Assembly: GCA_030710605.1 (NCBI GenBank)
Contig: CP092882.1
Span: 16,180,062-16,244,061 of the forward strand
Length of the DNA: 64,000 bases
Source: Cordylochernes scorpioides
Taxonomy: Eukaryota; Arthropoda; Arachnida; Pseudoscorpiones; Chernetidae
Direction of reading: 5' to 3'
Shown: in pieces, positions 22,207 through 33,365 of the stretch
Position numbering within the stretch: the stretch's first letter is position 1
How the letters are laid out: each line of letters opens with the position of its first letter
Program-made: the position numbers and the translations under genes
Notes under the pieces: model-generated
Told to the model about the DNA's origin: nothing
The model's database searches: none
Seen by the model: only the letters and a program-made list of their open reading frames with translations

Positions 22207-23241
22207 ATATAAAATGTTTGTTTTTTCGCGGAACTGATTTCTAACTTGTTCTCAATACACCACAATTCGATAGTTTTTATTGCTTCCTCTATGACTGTTT
22301 TTAGTGATGTTAGATCTTTATTCCAGCATATGATCGAAATATCATCCGCATAACAAATCAACTCACTATTGGGCACCTAAAAATTCAACAGCAAATCGTT
22401 CAACAAAATTGTCCATAGAAGTGGAGAAAGCGGACCGCCCTGAGGACACCCCTTAGTAATTGGCTTTGAAGTTGTTAGATTGTCGTAACTGAATGAAATG
22501 ATCCTGGAATTTAAATATGATTGTAGAATTTTGATCAGTTTTTCCGGTAAATTGTCTGAATCTATTCTTTTGATGATCGCTGGCCACCAGGCATTATCAA
22601 AAGCCCCCGAGATATCTATTGTAACTAGTGCAGACAGTTCTTTTTGCTTATGCTTCATTAATACATCGATTACAGTATTCAAAGCAGTGATAGTTGACTT
22701 TGACTTGATAAATCCGTGCTGCCTCGAGCTTAACAGATTGTTTTGAATATAAAATTCATATATTTTATTTTTGAGAATTTTTTCTAGAATCTTTGAAAAA
22801 TTGGATAATAAAGATATCGGACGGTAGGTTTTAGCTGATTCATAATTGGTTTTGCCGGGTTTGGCTATTATTTTGAGTGCTGCTGTTTTCCATTTTTTGG
22901 GAAGTATCCTATTTGAATACATTTATTAAATATTGAGTGCAAAATCGGAAGTATTAGTTGAAAAGCATTCTTTATCATATTATTACTAATATTGTCTGGA
23001 CCAGGAGCTCTATTTACATTAATTTTTTCGATTAGCTCTTCTATTTCTTTCTTATGAATATTGCATGAGTTTGAGTTTGTAAAATTCGGTGTATAGTTCC
23101 TTATTGATGTATGGTGAGCAGTATCCGATATAGTTGTATCATCAGGAATTAGTTCATTAATCAGATCTTTTATTAGAGCTTCTTTAGAATCTACTGGTGC
23201 CTGTTCAATTATTGGTAATCCCTTTTGTTGATTAGAGGAAC
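22173..23241 (-). pseudogene. LINE ORF2, reverse transcriptase part
   Basis: After the frameshift the frame carries INVNRAPGPDNIS (about 23000). It continues with RPISLLSNFSKILEK, SRQHGFIKSKST, VTIDISGAFDNAWW and KGCPQGGPLSPLLW (22377-22922), then LICYADDISII (22173-22376). The GCPQGGPLSPLLW form is typical of R1/LOA-type LINEs. A stop separates the PQG block from the YADD block, and the region after YADD is shortened. Confidence 0.8.
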
Positions 23242-24390
23242 TCAGTTTTTTAAGGTTCCATAGGCGTTTCCAAACGGATTATTAGATACATTTTCTTCTA
23301 TAAAATCTTGCCAACTATTCCTCTTAGCTTTTCTAATACTATTTTTATATTTATTTCTGACAGACTTATATTCATTAACACTAATTGCTTTATGATGAAA
23401 GTATAGATTTCTCACATAATGAAAATACTTTTTCTTTTGTTCTAATTCTTTGTTCCACCACTTGATCCCGGTATTGAAAGTGAAGTTGGAAGATATCACC
23501 TCCAGTGATTGATATGCAGCTTCCAGAATTATATCCGTTAGCCTGTCAACTACCATGTCAATATCTGTTTCTTTTTCGACCTTTTTTATATCGTTTTCCA
23601 ATCTTCTTACTTCCTGTTTAGAAATTGTATTTGAAAACAGTGACCAATCTGCTTTCTTTTTGCTAAGTTTCCATGTAGAATTTTGTTGATTGTTTGTAAT
23701 ATCTAAGTTAACATTGATATCAAATGAAACTGTCACATGGTCGGAAATATTGGTTAATTCAAAAGTTTGCCAATTGTTCACCAGTTTCAATGAATGTCTA
23801 TTTGAAATGGTGAGATCTATTATGCTTTTATTACGACAGGTAGGAGTTTTGTTATTGGGAATAAATAAATTATATTCATTAATAATAGGTTGCATTTTAT
23901 ATCCGTTAGAGTTTGTAATTCTATCGAACCGAACCGGGTGACGGGAATTGAAATCCCCACAGAGGACTAGGGGAGTACTCTCGAAGGTAGCTATCAAATT
24001 CTTTAAAAAGTTCAAATGTTCGTCCTCGCATTTGTTTGGAGGAATATAAAAGTTTGCTATTATCGTCCTAGATTTAGGTGTATTTATAGAGATTGATGTA
24101 CAAAACTGATTTGTGAAACCCTCCAACTTCCTATATTTTATATTTTTATTAAATATAACCGTTGCAGTATAAGTGTTTTCTGTTGAGGAACAATGTACTA
24201 TGTGCGAGTCCATATCGAACACGACCTTTCTATTTAAAACATATGGCTCTTGAAGAAGGAGAATATCTGGAGGATTGTCTCTAATTGAGCTTCTGAGTTC
24301 GGTAGTTGCAATTATACTTTTCCTTAAATTATGTTGTATACAATTAAATTTTCCTATTGTTGAACTTTTTGCTTCTTTCATAATGGACAT
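23242..24390 (-). CDS. LINE ORF2, endonuclease part
   Basis: An apurinic-type endonuclease that nicks the target. Visible motifs are NCIQHNL, LLLQEPYV (catalytic Glu), LVLCGDFNSRHP (Asp/Asn pair), SIIDLTISN and the terminal ISDHVTVSF. About 382 residues are open, and then the frame shifts near 23242 into the RT region. The endonuclease itself looks intact. Confidence 0.8.
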   Translation of the reverse strand: MSIMKEAKSSTIGKFNCIQHNLRKSIIATTELRSSIRDNPPDILLLQEPYVLNRKVVFDMDSHIVHCSSTENTYTATVIFNKNIKYRKLEGFTNQFCTSISINTPKSRTIIANFYIPPNKCEDEHLNFLKNLIATFESTPLVLCGDFNSRHPVRFDRITNSNGYKMQPIINEYNLFIPNNKTPTCRNKSIIDLTISNRHSLKLVNNWQTFELTNISDHVTVSFDINVNLDITNNQQNSTWKLSKKKADWSLFSNTISKQEVRRLENDIKKVEKETDIDMVVDRLTDIILEAAYQSLEVISSNFTFNTGIKWWNKELEQKKKYFHYVRNLYFHHKAISVNEYKSVRNKYKNSIRKAKRNSWQDFIEENVSNNPFGNAYGTLKN

Positions 24391-24435
24391 TTATGCAAAA
24401 CGCTTATGAAATTTTCATATGAGATTATTTCTGTT

Positions 24436-25416
24436 CTATTCTACTTCCAAATCATAAAAATATTGGGTTCTATCTATAATTCTATCTACTTGTATTTTGT
24501 GAAGTGGACAGTCCGTCCCATTAACCCTGTGATTTATTTGTTTATTTCTGTAAATTGGGTGTTTAGAACAGTTGTGACAACTCAGTACATTCGAACAGGA
24601 ATGGGTTCCATGGACCCCACAGATATTACAGATTTTCTCATTTGTGCAGTCTTTTAGCTTATGGTTTGAATTGTATTGATAGCATTTTTGAGATTGTTTT
24701 ACTATGATCCTATCTTGAATACGGCAACGTACTAAATCAGTGTATAGAGTATTGTTATTTTTCTTAATTATTTGATATGCTTTTGGTGAAAGTCTTAAAA
24801 CTATGTTTTGTGTTGCAGTATTTGATTTCCTTACAAACAGCATCCTTATTTCGTCCTCCATTCCCCTTAATTCTGGATTCATGTTGCAGAGTGTCTTAAC
24901 AAATGTTGTTGTGTCCGTTATTTTAGAAACATGTTTGACCACAACCGTTGGATATCTTTTCTCAGGAATATAAATCTTACTTATTGCCTTCAACTCATCC
25001 GATTTTCCCAATTCCTCCTGAAGAGCATTCAATTCCACCCGCGATGGCGATTTTATCACTACTGCGTTCCGTGTATTGAAAATTTTATTTATTTTAATAT
25101 TCCCGCCGTCTTCCCTTATTTTCTTTATGGTTCTAGAAATAGCTTGAGAAACATCAGATATAGATTCATTGTTGGCTGGAGCTGCAATTAGCGTAAATTC
25201 CAAGTTTTGAGTTTGTTGATGTTTGACAATTAATTGTTGTACATTTTCTTGTTTTGTTACTTGTGCAAATGTGGGTCTGTGTACCGAAATTTCTCTCAAT
25301 ATTTTTTCAACCTTATTTTCCATTGCTGAGTTGACAGCTTCCGTTATTATTCCTATTGTAGAGTCTTTATTGATATCAGAAAGAGAAGAGACTCCTTCCT
25401 TTTCCTGAGTAATCAT
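24436..25416 (-). CDS. LINE ORF1 (Gag-like, zinc knuckle)
   Basis: A 326-residue RNA-binding protein that coats LINE RNA. The N-terminal part is charged. The C-terminal part (about 245-310) has Cys/His clusters: CYQYNSNHKLKDC, CNICGVHGTHSC and CHNCSKH. The first knuckle has Tyr where its second Cys is expected, so one finger is probably lost. The stop is 46 bp before the ATG of the endonuclease frame. Confidence 0.7.
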   Translation of the reverse strand: MITQEKEGVSSLSDINKDSTIGIITEAVNSAMENKVEKILREISVHRPTFAQVTKQENVQQLIVKHQQTQNLEFTLIAAPANNESISDVSQAISRTIKKIREDGGNIKINKIFNTRNAVVIKSPSRVELNALQEELGKSDELKAISKIYIPEKRYPTVVVKHVSKITDTTTFVKTLCNMNPELRGMEDEIRMLFVRKSNTATQNIVLRLSPKAYQIIKKNNNTLYTDLVRCRIQDRIIVKQSQKCYQYNSNHKLKDCTNEKICNICGVHGTHSCSNVLSCHNCSKHPIYRNKQINHRVNGTDCPLHKIQVDRIIDRTQYFYDLEVE

Positions 25417-25804
25417 TGTTGATAAAAAGGATATGTCATTTTTAGTTACGTTTTTTTTTTGATTGCCTAAATATTTATTATTAAATTATTGAAATATTTC
25501 ATCCAATTTTAAATTTATAGATTTTATAACTGAATCCATTTTGTTATCTTAATTTTTATTTTACAAGTTACCAGAGAAATACAATCCAAACAGTTAGCAA
25601 ATATGCAAATTTTTTCGAAGAATTTTGATTTCCAATTTCTCAGCCGAATCTTTTGGCAATCACACTGACAATTGCAATTAGATATGAATCGGTGATTACG
25701 GTAAGAAAGATAAGATAGGAAAAAGTTATCATAATAGAATTAAAATTAAAAATTGATACTTAGCTGCAGAGCGAGGCGACCGTGCGTCCATCCAATTTGG
25801 CCTC

Positions 25805-26150
25805 CTAGCGGCCTTATAGAAGTATATGACAAAAGATCAAATTCCGATTTAAACATTATTAAATATAATAGACAAGATTCAAATACATAAAAAATATTGC
25901 ACTAAAGGTATCTATTTTGGACAATTTTTAAATTTCTACAGAATTAACAACAAATTAAACAACTTTAAAAGTAAAATTAAAAACTTAAATGATGAATTTC
26001 AAAAAAATGGATTCAGCCAAAAAACAATTTAAAAAATTAACATATTAGCAATCATTAAATATCTTCACAAAAACAAATTTTCTTACAATTTCTGCTTCAA
26101 TTACTAAAAACTCTACTATGAGATTTTAATTACCTTTTGGCCGAATATTC
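25805..26150 (+). pseudogene. RT thumb of the permuted Penelope-like element, second part
   Basis: Past the LINE the frame resumes with EVYDKRSNSDLNIIKY, then IYFGQFLNFYRINNK. These are typical sequences downstream of the active site in this RT group. Together with 20481-21485 it shows one element split by insertion of the 21490-25800 LINE. Confidence 0.6.
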
Positions 26151-26301
26151 AAACTTGTTTTGTCCGGTAATTTTAAAATCGAAAATTTATTTATAAACAT
26201 CAACCATCTCCATCTGGGTGAGTAGAATTTGCTTGTGATGTCAATTGTAACAAACATATATTGAATTTTAAGTTGATAACATTACCGTAATTCAATACAT
26301 A

Positions 26302-27624
26302 CGAGGTGTGTTCAAAAAGTATCGCGAATTTTGAATTTTCGCGGGTTATGTATATTCGAATTTCGATCTTTTTTAGATTTATGTTGGTACTCATGTCTCT
26401 TACTTATGCCGACAAGCTCGGCCATTTTGAATGTTCACTTGATTGTTGACAGCTGCTTTGCTTGCAGGTGTTTTGGATCGTCTTCGATTTTTACCTATTA
26501 AAAAAAATGTATCAAAGAACCTGTATCAAATTTTTTGTGAAAAACGAAATTAAGTGCGCGGATGCATTCCGAATGTTGACTGTGGCATACGGAGAAGCTA
26601 CCTTGGACCGAAGCAACGTTTATCGGTGGTACAAAATGTTCTCAGAAGGCCGAGAAGATGTGAACGACGAAGTGCGTGCCGGACGCCCGAGCACTTCAAC
26701 AACAGACGAAAAAATTAATGAAGTGGAGAAATAGATATTGGCCAATCGTCAAATCACCGTTAGAGAAGTTGATGAGGACCTAAACATATCGATTGGCTCG
26801 TGCCATTCGATTTTTATCAATGATTTGGGCATGAGACGGGTCGCCGCGAAATATGTACCAAAATTGCTCAATTGCGACCAAAAACAGCATCGCATGAACA
26901 TTGCTAATGAGATGTTGGACTCTGTCCGAGACGACCAAAATTTGCTCCAGAGGGTCATAACTGGTGACGAAGCGTGGGTTTATGGTTATGACGTGTAAAA
27001 CAAAGCTCAATCATCTCAATGGAAGCTGCCGCACGAACCAAGACCGAAAAAAGCGCGCCAAGTTCGGTCAAATGTGAAAGTTTTGCTGACAGTTTTCTTC
27101 GATTGCAGGGGCGTGGTGCATCATGAGTTCTTGCCACAGTGTAGAACGGTCAATAAGGAATATTACCTGTAAGTTATGCGCAATTTGCGCGAAGCAATCC
27201 GCCAGAAACGCCCGGATTTGTGAAAGAACAAAAATTGGCTTTTGCACCACGATAACGCCCCTGCTCACATATCGTTGCTTGTGCGCGACTTTTTGGCCAA
27301 AAACAACACACTAATGATGCCGCAGCCACCGTATTCCGCAGATATGGCCCCCTGTGACTTTTTCTTGTTCCCTAAACTGAAGAGGCCCATGAAAGGACGA
27401 CGTTACGCTACGCTTGACGAGATAAAGACGGCATCGAAGGAGGAGCTGAAAAATATTTTTAAAAATGATTTTTTGAAGTGCTTCGAAGATTGGAGAAACC
27501 GTTGGCACAAGTGTATAATATCTCATGGGGATTACTTTGAAGGGGACTAAATAGGTATTCATGAATAAAAAAATAATTAAAAAAAAAAAAAACAGAAGTC
27601 GCGATACTTTTTGAACACATTTCG
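26302..27624 (+). mobile_element. Full-length mariner element, inactive
   Basis: Inverted ends (CGAGGTGTGTTCAAAAAGTA on the left) with TA on both sides bound 1,323 bp. The right end differs from the left by two substitutions in the outer ten bases. The transposase inside has several stops. Confidence 0.9.
26507..27550 (+). pseudogene. Mariner transposase with several nonsense codons
   Basis: A mariner transposase frame is collinear over its whole length: helix-turn-helix with YGEATLDRSNVYRWYKMF, then GDEAWVYGYDV (first Asp), HHDNAPAHISLLV (second) and PPYSADMAPCDFFLFPKL (third, DD34D spacing). It ends GDYFEGD. Stops occur after VEK (26732-26734), after YGYDV (26996-26998), after YYL (about 27171) and after RPDL (about 27222). 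Frames agree on both sides of each stop, so these are point changes. Confidence 0.85.
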
Positions 27625-29203
27625 TATAAATGAATGATCTACAATAATGTTAACAGCAATACTGACTTCAACTGGAACGCGCAAACTAAATGTTGCTTTC
27701 GTTCGATGACAATGACGCAACTAACATGAGTTACATCATCTATCTCTCTGGAATGACTAATACTAACTGAATTCTCCACTAATCTAGATAATAGAAAAAT
27801 TAACTATAAGTAAATATTTTGAAATCATAAAATTCATAAGGAATGCTGTCACATTAATTGAGTGTATTTATCAGCTATTATAAATATTTTCAAAGGAATT
27901 TTTTTTCATTTTCCCCCTCCTCTTTCTCTCCTTTCCTTTTTTTGTTATTTATCATTTTTATAGTTAAAAATATATGGTAGAGAAAAAGTATATCTTGGAT
28001 TATATTTTTGAACTACGTAAATGTAAGTTTGGATACGATTAAGTTGATAGTATCTGCCCTTTCAAATACAGGTTAATTGAAATTATCAGACGAAGGATTT
28101 AGTCTTTTGATCTAATGAATTTAGCTTCCCCATCCCATATTGAAACACGCAATTTTTAATTTGATAGTATTATATAAAAAAATATCATTTTCTTATAGTT
28201 CTAATATCTTATTTTCTTCCAGTTTTAACTTCTAAAATGAAAAAAAAAAACACTTTTTTTAAATTAGGTTTGAAAATACAGAAAATGATACTTGCTCAGT
28301 TTCATTAGTTGATTTGTGTTATATCTGAAGCTTAGCTATTATCCCATTTCCATTCCAATCTAAATTTACTTTCTATTTGGTCGAAGAGGTATGGTTTAGC
28401 AGTAATGAAGATAGGGCTGGAACTGCTGCTCAGGTCTTCATCTGAAGAGGCCCGCCTGAGTACCATCCTCTTTCCATCTGGTCTAACCTTTATGGTTTTC
28501 ATCTGGTCTAACTTTTAAGGTTTCCATCCTTCCTAATTGGTACATTAAATTAATATACTATCTTATATCGTGTCCTACAGTTTTACACTAGATTGTTTTT
28601 AAAATAAGCTCATAAAATATCGCAAAAAAAATTCACAAAAATCTATTTTCTTTCATCAAGAGAGAAAATAGAGCAAAAAAAAAAATACTTCTCTTCTTCT
28701 AATTAGCCTAATTTTATATTTGGAAAATTATTATCATGGTTCTGTCTTTGCTCTTTTCTATAAAACTTTCTCTTCGCTTATTCCTTTTTTTACCCAGCCT
28801 ATGACGCTTAGCCGCCGATGCTTTGCTGGTGTTACTTTTTTTCTTTTTATTATAATATATTATAGCTAATTATTTATTTTAAAAATAAATAAAGCCTCAT
28901 ATGTTTAAATTTAATAGAAAATTTTATAAATCCTGAAATTCTCATAACGCTACTATTTGATACAGAATTAGCTTGCTGTTCTGACTGAAAATTAATTCAA
29001 AATCTGTAGTTCTTAATATTTTACTTTTCCTATTTTTTCCTAAAATAAAAAATTACTATTAATATATATATATATTTATGAGAAGTGTTTATATTTCAAA
29101 TGTTCTTCATTATCAATCTCAATCAATTATTAATCTAATTTGATTGTAAATATAAGATACAGGTTTTAAAGCTATATGCTACTTCATTAATTATCCCTAT
29201 ATA
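27625..29203. other. No gene seen; AT-rich
   Basis: No lectin-type exon, element end or RNA was recognised on either strand. The stretch near 28380-28540 is slightly richer in GC, with repeated GGTCTAAC/TTTCCATC wording, but encodes nothing I know. Confidence 0.4.
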
Positions 29204-29645
29204 TAGTCACGACCATAATGGGCCGGCCGGTTCTGTCACGGATGCGCGCGCATCATCATTATGATCATTATCATTATCTAATGATAATAATAATAATAAT
29301 AATTATTATTATTATTATTATCCCTATATATAGTCACGACCGTCATGGGCCGGCCGGCCGGTTCTGTCACGGATTCGCGCGCATCATCATTATGATCATT
29401 ATCATAATCTAATGATAATTATAATAATCATAATTATTATTATTATTATTATTATTATATTATTATCCATATATATAGTCACGACCGTCATGGGCCGGTT
29501 CTGTCACGGATGCGCGCGCATTGGGAGGTCACATGCTCGCCGGCAGCCAACGGGCGCGCGCCGCCGGCATTACGTCATAGATTATAAACACAAGGTAATA
29601 AGGCCAAATAAAAAAATAGTGTGTGATAAGGCACAATTTGGATTA
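29204..29645. repeat. Repeats of a TCCCTATATATAGTCACGAC unit with GC palindromes and (ATT)n
   Basis: Three units start TCCCTATATATAGTCACGAC, carry GGCCGGCCGG and a GATGCGCGCGCATC palindrome, and then ATCATTATGATCATTATC with an (ATT)n tail. The third unit continues into a GC-rich block with ACGTCA and GGTCACATGCTCGCC, then a TAATAAGGCC block that joins the Helitron end at 29646. The same composite precedes the Helitron at 40114. TC at the start suggests Helitron-type 5' ends, but this is inference. Confidence 0.5.
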
Positions 29646-30014
29646 TCTACTTATATAATTGCCTTATTCTCTCTGTGTGAAGTTCACTGTGTGAAGTTCA
29701 CTGTGTGAAGTTCACGGATAGATTTTGGTCAGAATGGATAAAATAAAAAAAGTGTCAAGGGATGGGAATCGAACCCACGACCTTCCGCTTACCGGGCAGA
29801 TGCCATGACCACTAGGCTACCCTGGACATATTTTTCCGTTCACATTTTTATTTTTATATTTTCAAGACACACACAGTTTGGGGCGGGACGTTTCACAAAA
29901 GAGACATCCACGGCGCCAATTTATAATTGTAATGAATAGTATTTTAATTAAAACATTTTTAAAATATATACGCACTCGGGTAAAACCCGGGCGTTGCCCG
30001 GGCCATTCGTCTAG
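29646..30014 (+). mobile_element. Non-autonomous Helitron-like element carrying a tRNA-like sequence
   Basis: It begins TCTACTTATATAATTGCC after an A. It ends with the hairpin CCCGGGCGTTGCCCGGG, seven bases, then CTAG followed by T. TC at the 5' end, a hairpin near CTAG at the 3' end and A/T flanks are the Helitron hallmarks. It has no Rep/helicase gene. An antisense tRNA-like cassette lies about 105 bp from the 5' end. Confidence 0.8.
29753..29827 (-). tRNA. tRNA-like cassette, anticodon loop CCGGTAA (GGU, Thr-like)
   Basis: The minus strand folds as a cloverleaf. The acceptor is GTCCAGG/CCTTGAC with one mismatch, and an A box TAGCCTAGTGG is present. The anticodon stem is TCTGC/GCGGA with loop CCGGTAA, and the B box is GGTTCGATTCC. 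The base at position 33 is C instead of the nearly universal T, so it may be a tRNA-derived relic rather than a working tRNA. It lies antisense inside a Helitron-like element. Confidence 0.65.
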
Positions 30015-30679
30015 TATATATATAAAAATAGGAGAAGTTTTCTGTTCGAATTTTCTTCATTCTCAATCTCAAACAATCATTAATCTCAAGCCATTTACAA
30101 AATATATGAATATGATATTTGAAATCATTTTTTTTTAATTGCATTTCTTCTCTCTGCTAACCTAAGCACTATGTTTTTACTGTGTATGCAAACTGGCAGA
30201 CTTTGGTTCAATAAAAGTAAATCGATGTGTCTATTTTGTGACAGGAAAGATACTCTGTATTTCAATAGATGATTATATATTATAACAGAAAATAATCTAT
30301 CTATATACACTCTATAACATCAAAAAAATCGAATTTTAAAGAAGTTGTCAAATTGGGACAAAAATTGGTGTATGTGAACAACATTTCTAGAAGAAAAAAC
30401 GATTAAACCTTCGGAACAATTAATTGTTTTATTCCAGAATTTGATAATCACAATTTGAGAAATTCAATATATTATTGAGAATTCAATTCAGTGGAGACGA
30501 ATAAAACTTATATTATGGAGATCTATTTGATTATCTTAAATATTTTAAAAATGCAATTTTTGAGAAGAACCAGTTATGCAAATCAAAAAATATATATATA
30601 TTCATACATAACTCTCTTTCAACCTTACCTAAACCATACCTTTATAACAAGTTTCCACATTATAGAAATAACAATTTAT

Positions 30680-30990
30680 TCGCGATCAAACGTTGTGGCC
30701 CACCGTTTGTATCACATCACAAACACGATGCAACGCCAGCCATCTCTGTATTGAGCTCGATGTACCATCTCGGCGACTGTCAAGCCACTGGATTCCTTTA
30801 ATTGGACCACGAAGTGTGTCGGCGGGCGTCCAGGGGAAGAGTCGCCCAGACGTCATTGTGTACATCATTTCCTGTGTGGCGCGAAGTGACTTAAGAATCT
30901 CAAACGATTTCGTTGTACACGTCACAGAATTCGGCCATCTTCCGAAATCAAAAGTTTCTAACAATATACCTAACTTTAATTTATATATAT
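30680..30990. other. GC-richer block of unknown identity
   Basis: This block stands out from AT-rich flanks. Both strands have open frames of about 100 codons (30693-30992 plus; 30686-31021 minus), neither of which I recognise. It may be a decayed coding piece of a mobile element. It lies directly 3' of the lectin exon at 31071 in gene orientation but shows no lectin motif. Confidence 0.3.
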
Positions 30991-31070
30991 AATGAGATGA
31001 ATCAGTTAGCGTTGTTAACAATTAAGGATAAGAGTAAGAGACATTATAGGTGAAAAAATAAATAAATTAC

Positions 31071-31235
31071 CTTCAGGAGGTATCAGGTATTTCAATCTAT
31101 ACTCGGAATTTTCATAGTGGTAAAGAGTTGCTCCTTCTCCCCTACAGTAGTTATCAGCTTCTCTTTCAGATACCTTGTTGGTTCGTAGCAGGTAGCACTT
31201 GTTTATGAAGGTCCGCCAACCCTCAGGACATGGAC
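31071..31235 (-). CDS. C-type lectin gene B, exon 2 (first half of a lectin domain)
   Basis: The exon lies between an acceptor (ATGTTACAG before GTCCATG) and a donor (CCTGAAG before GTAATT). It begins and ends in phase 1. The frame reads CPEGWRTFINKCYLL and SEREADNYCRGEGATLYHYE, the N-terminal half of a C-type lectin domain with the first Cys residues and the A...C motif. It joins in phase with the signal-peptide exon at 35158-35212. The rest of the domain was not found further left, so the gene is either incomplete or has diverged exons. Confidence 0.75.
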
Positions 31236-31518
31236 CTGTAACATTCTCATGCTCAGGTTGTCATATTGAGGACAAAATGTAATAGTGTTGAGACCTGCGT
31301 CACACACTTTCGTTTGGAAAATATTTATAGCCAATGTATAGACCTCTGATATTGTCGTAGTGATATATTAATTTGGAAAATAAAATATCGAGAGAAAGAG
31401 AGGTAAATTGAGATAATCAAGCAAAAGGAATTAAAATATTCCATTATATATTGTCTATGTGTATGTGATATTTTTTCTGGTCATTTTGATTATTTAGAAT
31501 ACAAACTGAATTTGCACT

Positions 31519-31590
31519 TGATCAATGGCTGAGTGGTTTATACCATCGATTTTCGATTAAAAAAGAACCGTGGTCGAATTCCTAATTGGA
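31519..31590 (+). tRNA. tRNA-Ser-like relic
   Basis: ATGGCTGAGTGG fits an A box. TTTTCGATT could be an anticodon loop with CGA (Ser), and GGTCGAATTCC resembles a B box with one change. Stems are poor, so this is a decayed tRNA or a SINE head. Confidence 0.3.
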
Positions 31591-32540
31591 AAATTCTTAT
31601 GAAGAAGTAATTGCTTTGATATGGCTTGATTCTTTCACCAGTCTAGGCCTACTGTTGTGTGCAAGTAACTAATTGCGACTCTGGAAAATCTGCAAAAGAC
31701 GAATTGCTTTCCACATGCGTAGATTTATGGGGCACTTACAGCTAAAGTAGTCGTTAACTGCCCACTTTGATTATCATGGTCTTTATCTCAAATGTATTTG
31801 GTTTATTAAAAAAATAATACAAATTATATATTTAATACAGGAATAGAAAATTTTAAAAATGTTGTGAATAAATGTCGCCTTCTAGTATCAATTTTTGATT
31901 TTGGATATGCTACTATGTTCAAAGTAACATTCAGAGCATATATCCGTTTTAATCAAATTATAATATAAAGGAATGCTTTGCTATTTTGTGAATCTGATTC
32001 CAAAAATAATTGATCTATTTTGGCGAAAGATTCATGAGTAACTTGAGTTGACAATTCAATTTAATAATCCCTTGCATTAATATCAAGCTGAAACATATGG
32101 ACTCCAGGGAAAAGCATCCCTTAAAAAACATTTTAATCATTATTTCTCGGGAACGAACACCCCTTAAAATTAAAAAAACACGGTATCATGAATCTATCGT
32201 CAAATTAAAACAATTATTACTTGAATCTGATTCACAAAAAAAAAGTATTGAAATTAACAAAAAGAAATGTTTAAAAGCGGTTCTGTGTCTAAAAAGATAA
32301 AATGAGATGTATATAGGAAAACAGTGGCTATGTGTTTTGACGGAAAACCATGTTCCTGCGGATGTGATAATAAGGAAGCATGATAAATTGGTTTAAGACA
32401 AAAATAAAAACTTTCGAATTTCAAAATTCATCTTCACAGAAATAATTTTCTAACTTTTTATTATAATTTGTTTCTATATCATTAATATATTTATTATACA
32501 GTTATGAATAAATAATTTTCAATGATAGAGTATTTAAATA
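31591..32540. other. No gene seen
   Basis: Intronic sequence of lectin gene B, with no coding signal on either strand. Confidence 0.4.
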
Positions 32541-32704
32541 CAGAAGACTTCCTGTAAAGGACACCTAATGAGAGATCCAAAATGTCCTTTAGGGAGAGAT
32601 GTCCTCTTACAGAGAGTTTCCAAATAGTAAAAATGATAATTTTGCAGATGAAAACTGTCCTTTGTAGAGAGGTGCTGAGTGACCGCTAAAGGGAGGTTCT
32701 ACTG
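32541..32704 (+). repeat. Pogo-like MITE, copy 1
   Basis: Ends CAGAAGACTTCCTGTAA and GGGAGGTTCTACTG are imperfect inverted repeats flanked by TA. The interior repeats GTCCTTT and AGAGAGTTTCCA wording shared with copies at 36689 and 47146. It has no coding capacity. Confidence 0.6.
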
Positions 32705-32749
32705 TAGTACAATATTACTTTAATATTATATATATATCGAATTGAGGTG

Positions 32750-33365
32750 TCTACTCACTGTGGGAATGCTGTCGACTCTGTCGAAATGTGTGGTTTGGTG
32801 GATATGGGGTTGGATTGGTGGGTTGGTGTGGCGCAGTTTTGGTCGGATGACAAGGGTTCCACATGGGAAGAACGAAAACACCTGGATGGGGTAGAAAAGG
32901 ACCTTGCGATTGGGAGAGAATGTTCGGCAGAGGTAGCTGGCCTTTCACATGGTGGAGCGTACACTACTTTGGTTGGATCCTATGTTGAGCACACCTACTT
33001 CGTAGCATGGTCACCTACCTTCCTTTTGTTTCTTGTCCGAGATAATCGTCATAGACTCTCTCGACTTCTCATTGGTTGAGATCCTTCCACGTGCTCTCTG
33101 GTGATTCGCTATTAATTTGTCATGCTAAAGGTGATTGGCTGTTAATTTGTCATGCTTAAAGGTGATTGGCTCAGTACCTCCATTGTCGCCAAAATTGCAA
33201 TCCTCCTGGAAGAAGAAGACCTTTGAACTTGAGTTTTATGGGTCCAGGGCAGTGACCTTTGTTTCCTGGATGATGCAATCCTGTACTTTGTTTCTTTCCC
33301 ATCTCGCGAGACCTAACTTTTATTAAACCTTTAGACGATACATTATACAAAGTTTGTGGTGCAGT
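32750..33365 (+). repeat. GC-richer block, possible solo LTR
   Basis: A block of about 0.6 kb starts near TGTCTACTCACTG. It has three inverted CCAAT motifs in repeated GGTGATTGGCT wording, then TTTTATTAAACC and TGTGGTGCAGTTACG near its right side. This looks like an LTR promoter and polyadenylation region next to a TGG-type primer site, as in BEL/Pao elements. The 110-codon frame inside is not recognised. Confidence is low without a second copy. Confidence 0.3.

Larger units (their letters stand above)
21490..25804 (-). mobile_element. R1-like non-LTR retrotransposon on the minus strand, inside the Penelope-like element
   Basis: A two-ORF LINE in the order ORF1, endonuclease, RT and C-terminal zinc region, read right to left. 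Its 5' end lies near 25800 (GGCCGCTAGGAGGCC). Its 3' border is uncertain, somewhere in 21485-21700. No perfect target duplication was identified. It has one frameshift near 23242, disruption after the YADD motif and an internal deletion. It is younger than the Penelope-like element it interrupts. Confidence 0.75.

Noticed and set aside
29218-29708. Open frames rich in Ile from the ATT/ATC tract
   Set aside because: Microsatellite translation with poly-Ile. No conserved domain.
29753-29827. Calling the GGU cassette a functional tRNA-Thr
   Set aside because: C at position 33 and an acceptor mismatch make a working tRNA doubtful. Reported as tRNA-like only.
32747-33079. 110-codon frame in the GC-richer block
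   Set aside because: No known domain, and the opposite strand is also open. LTR-like promoter motifs explain the composition better.
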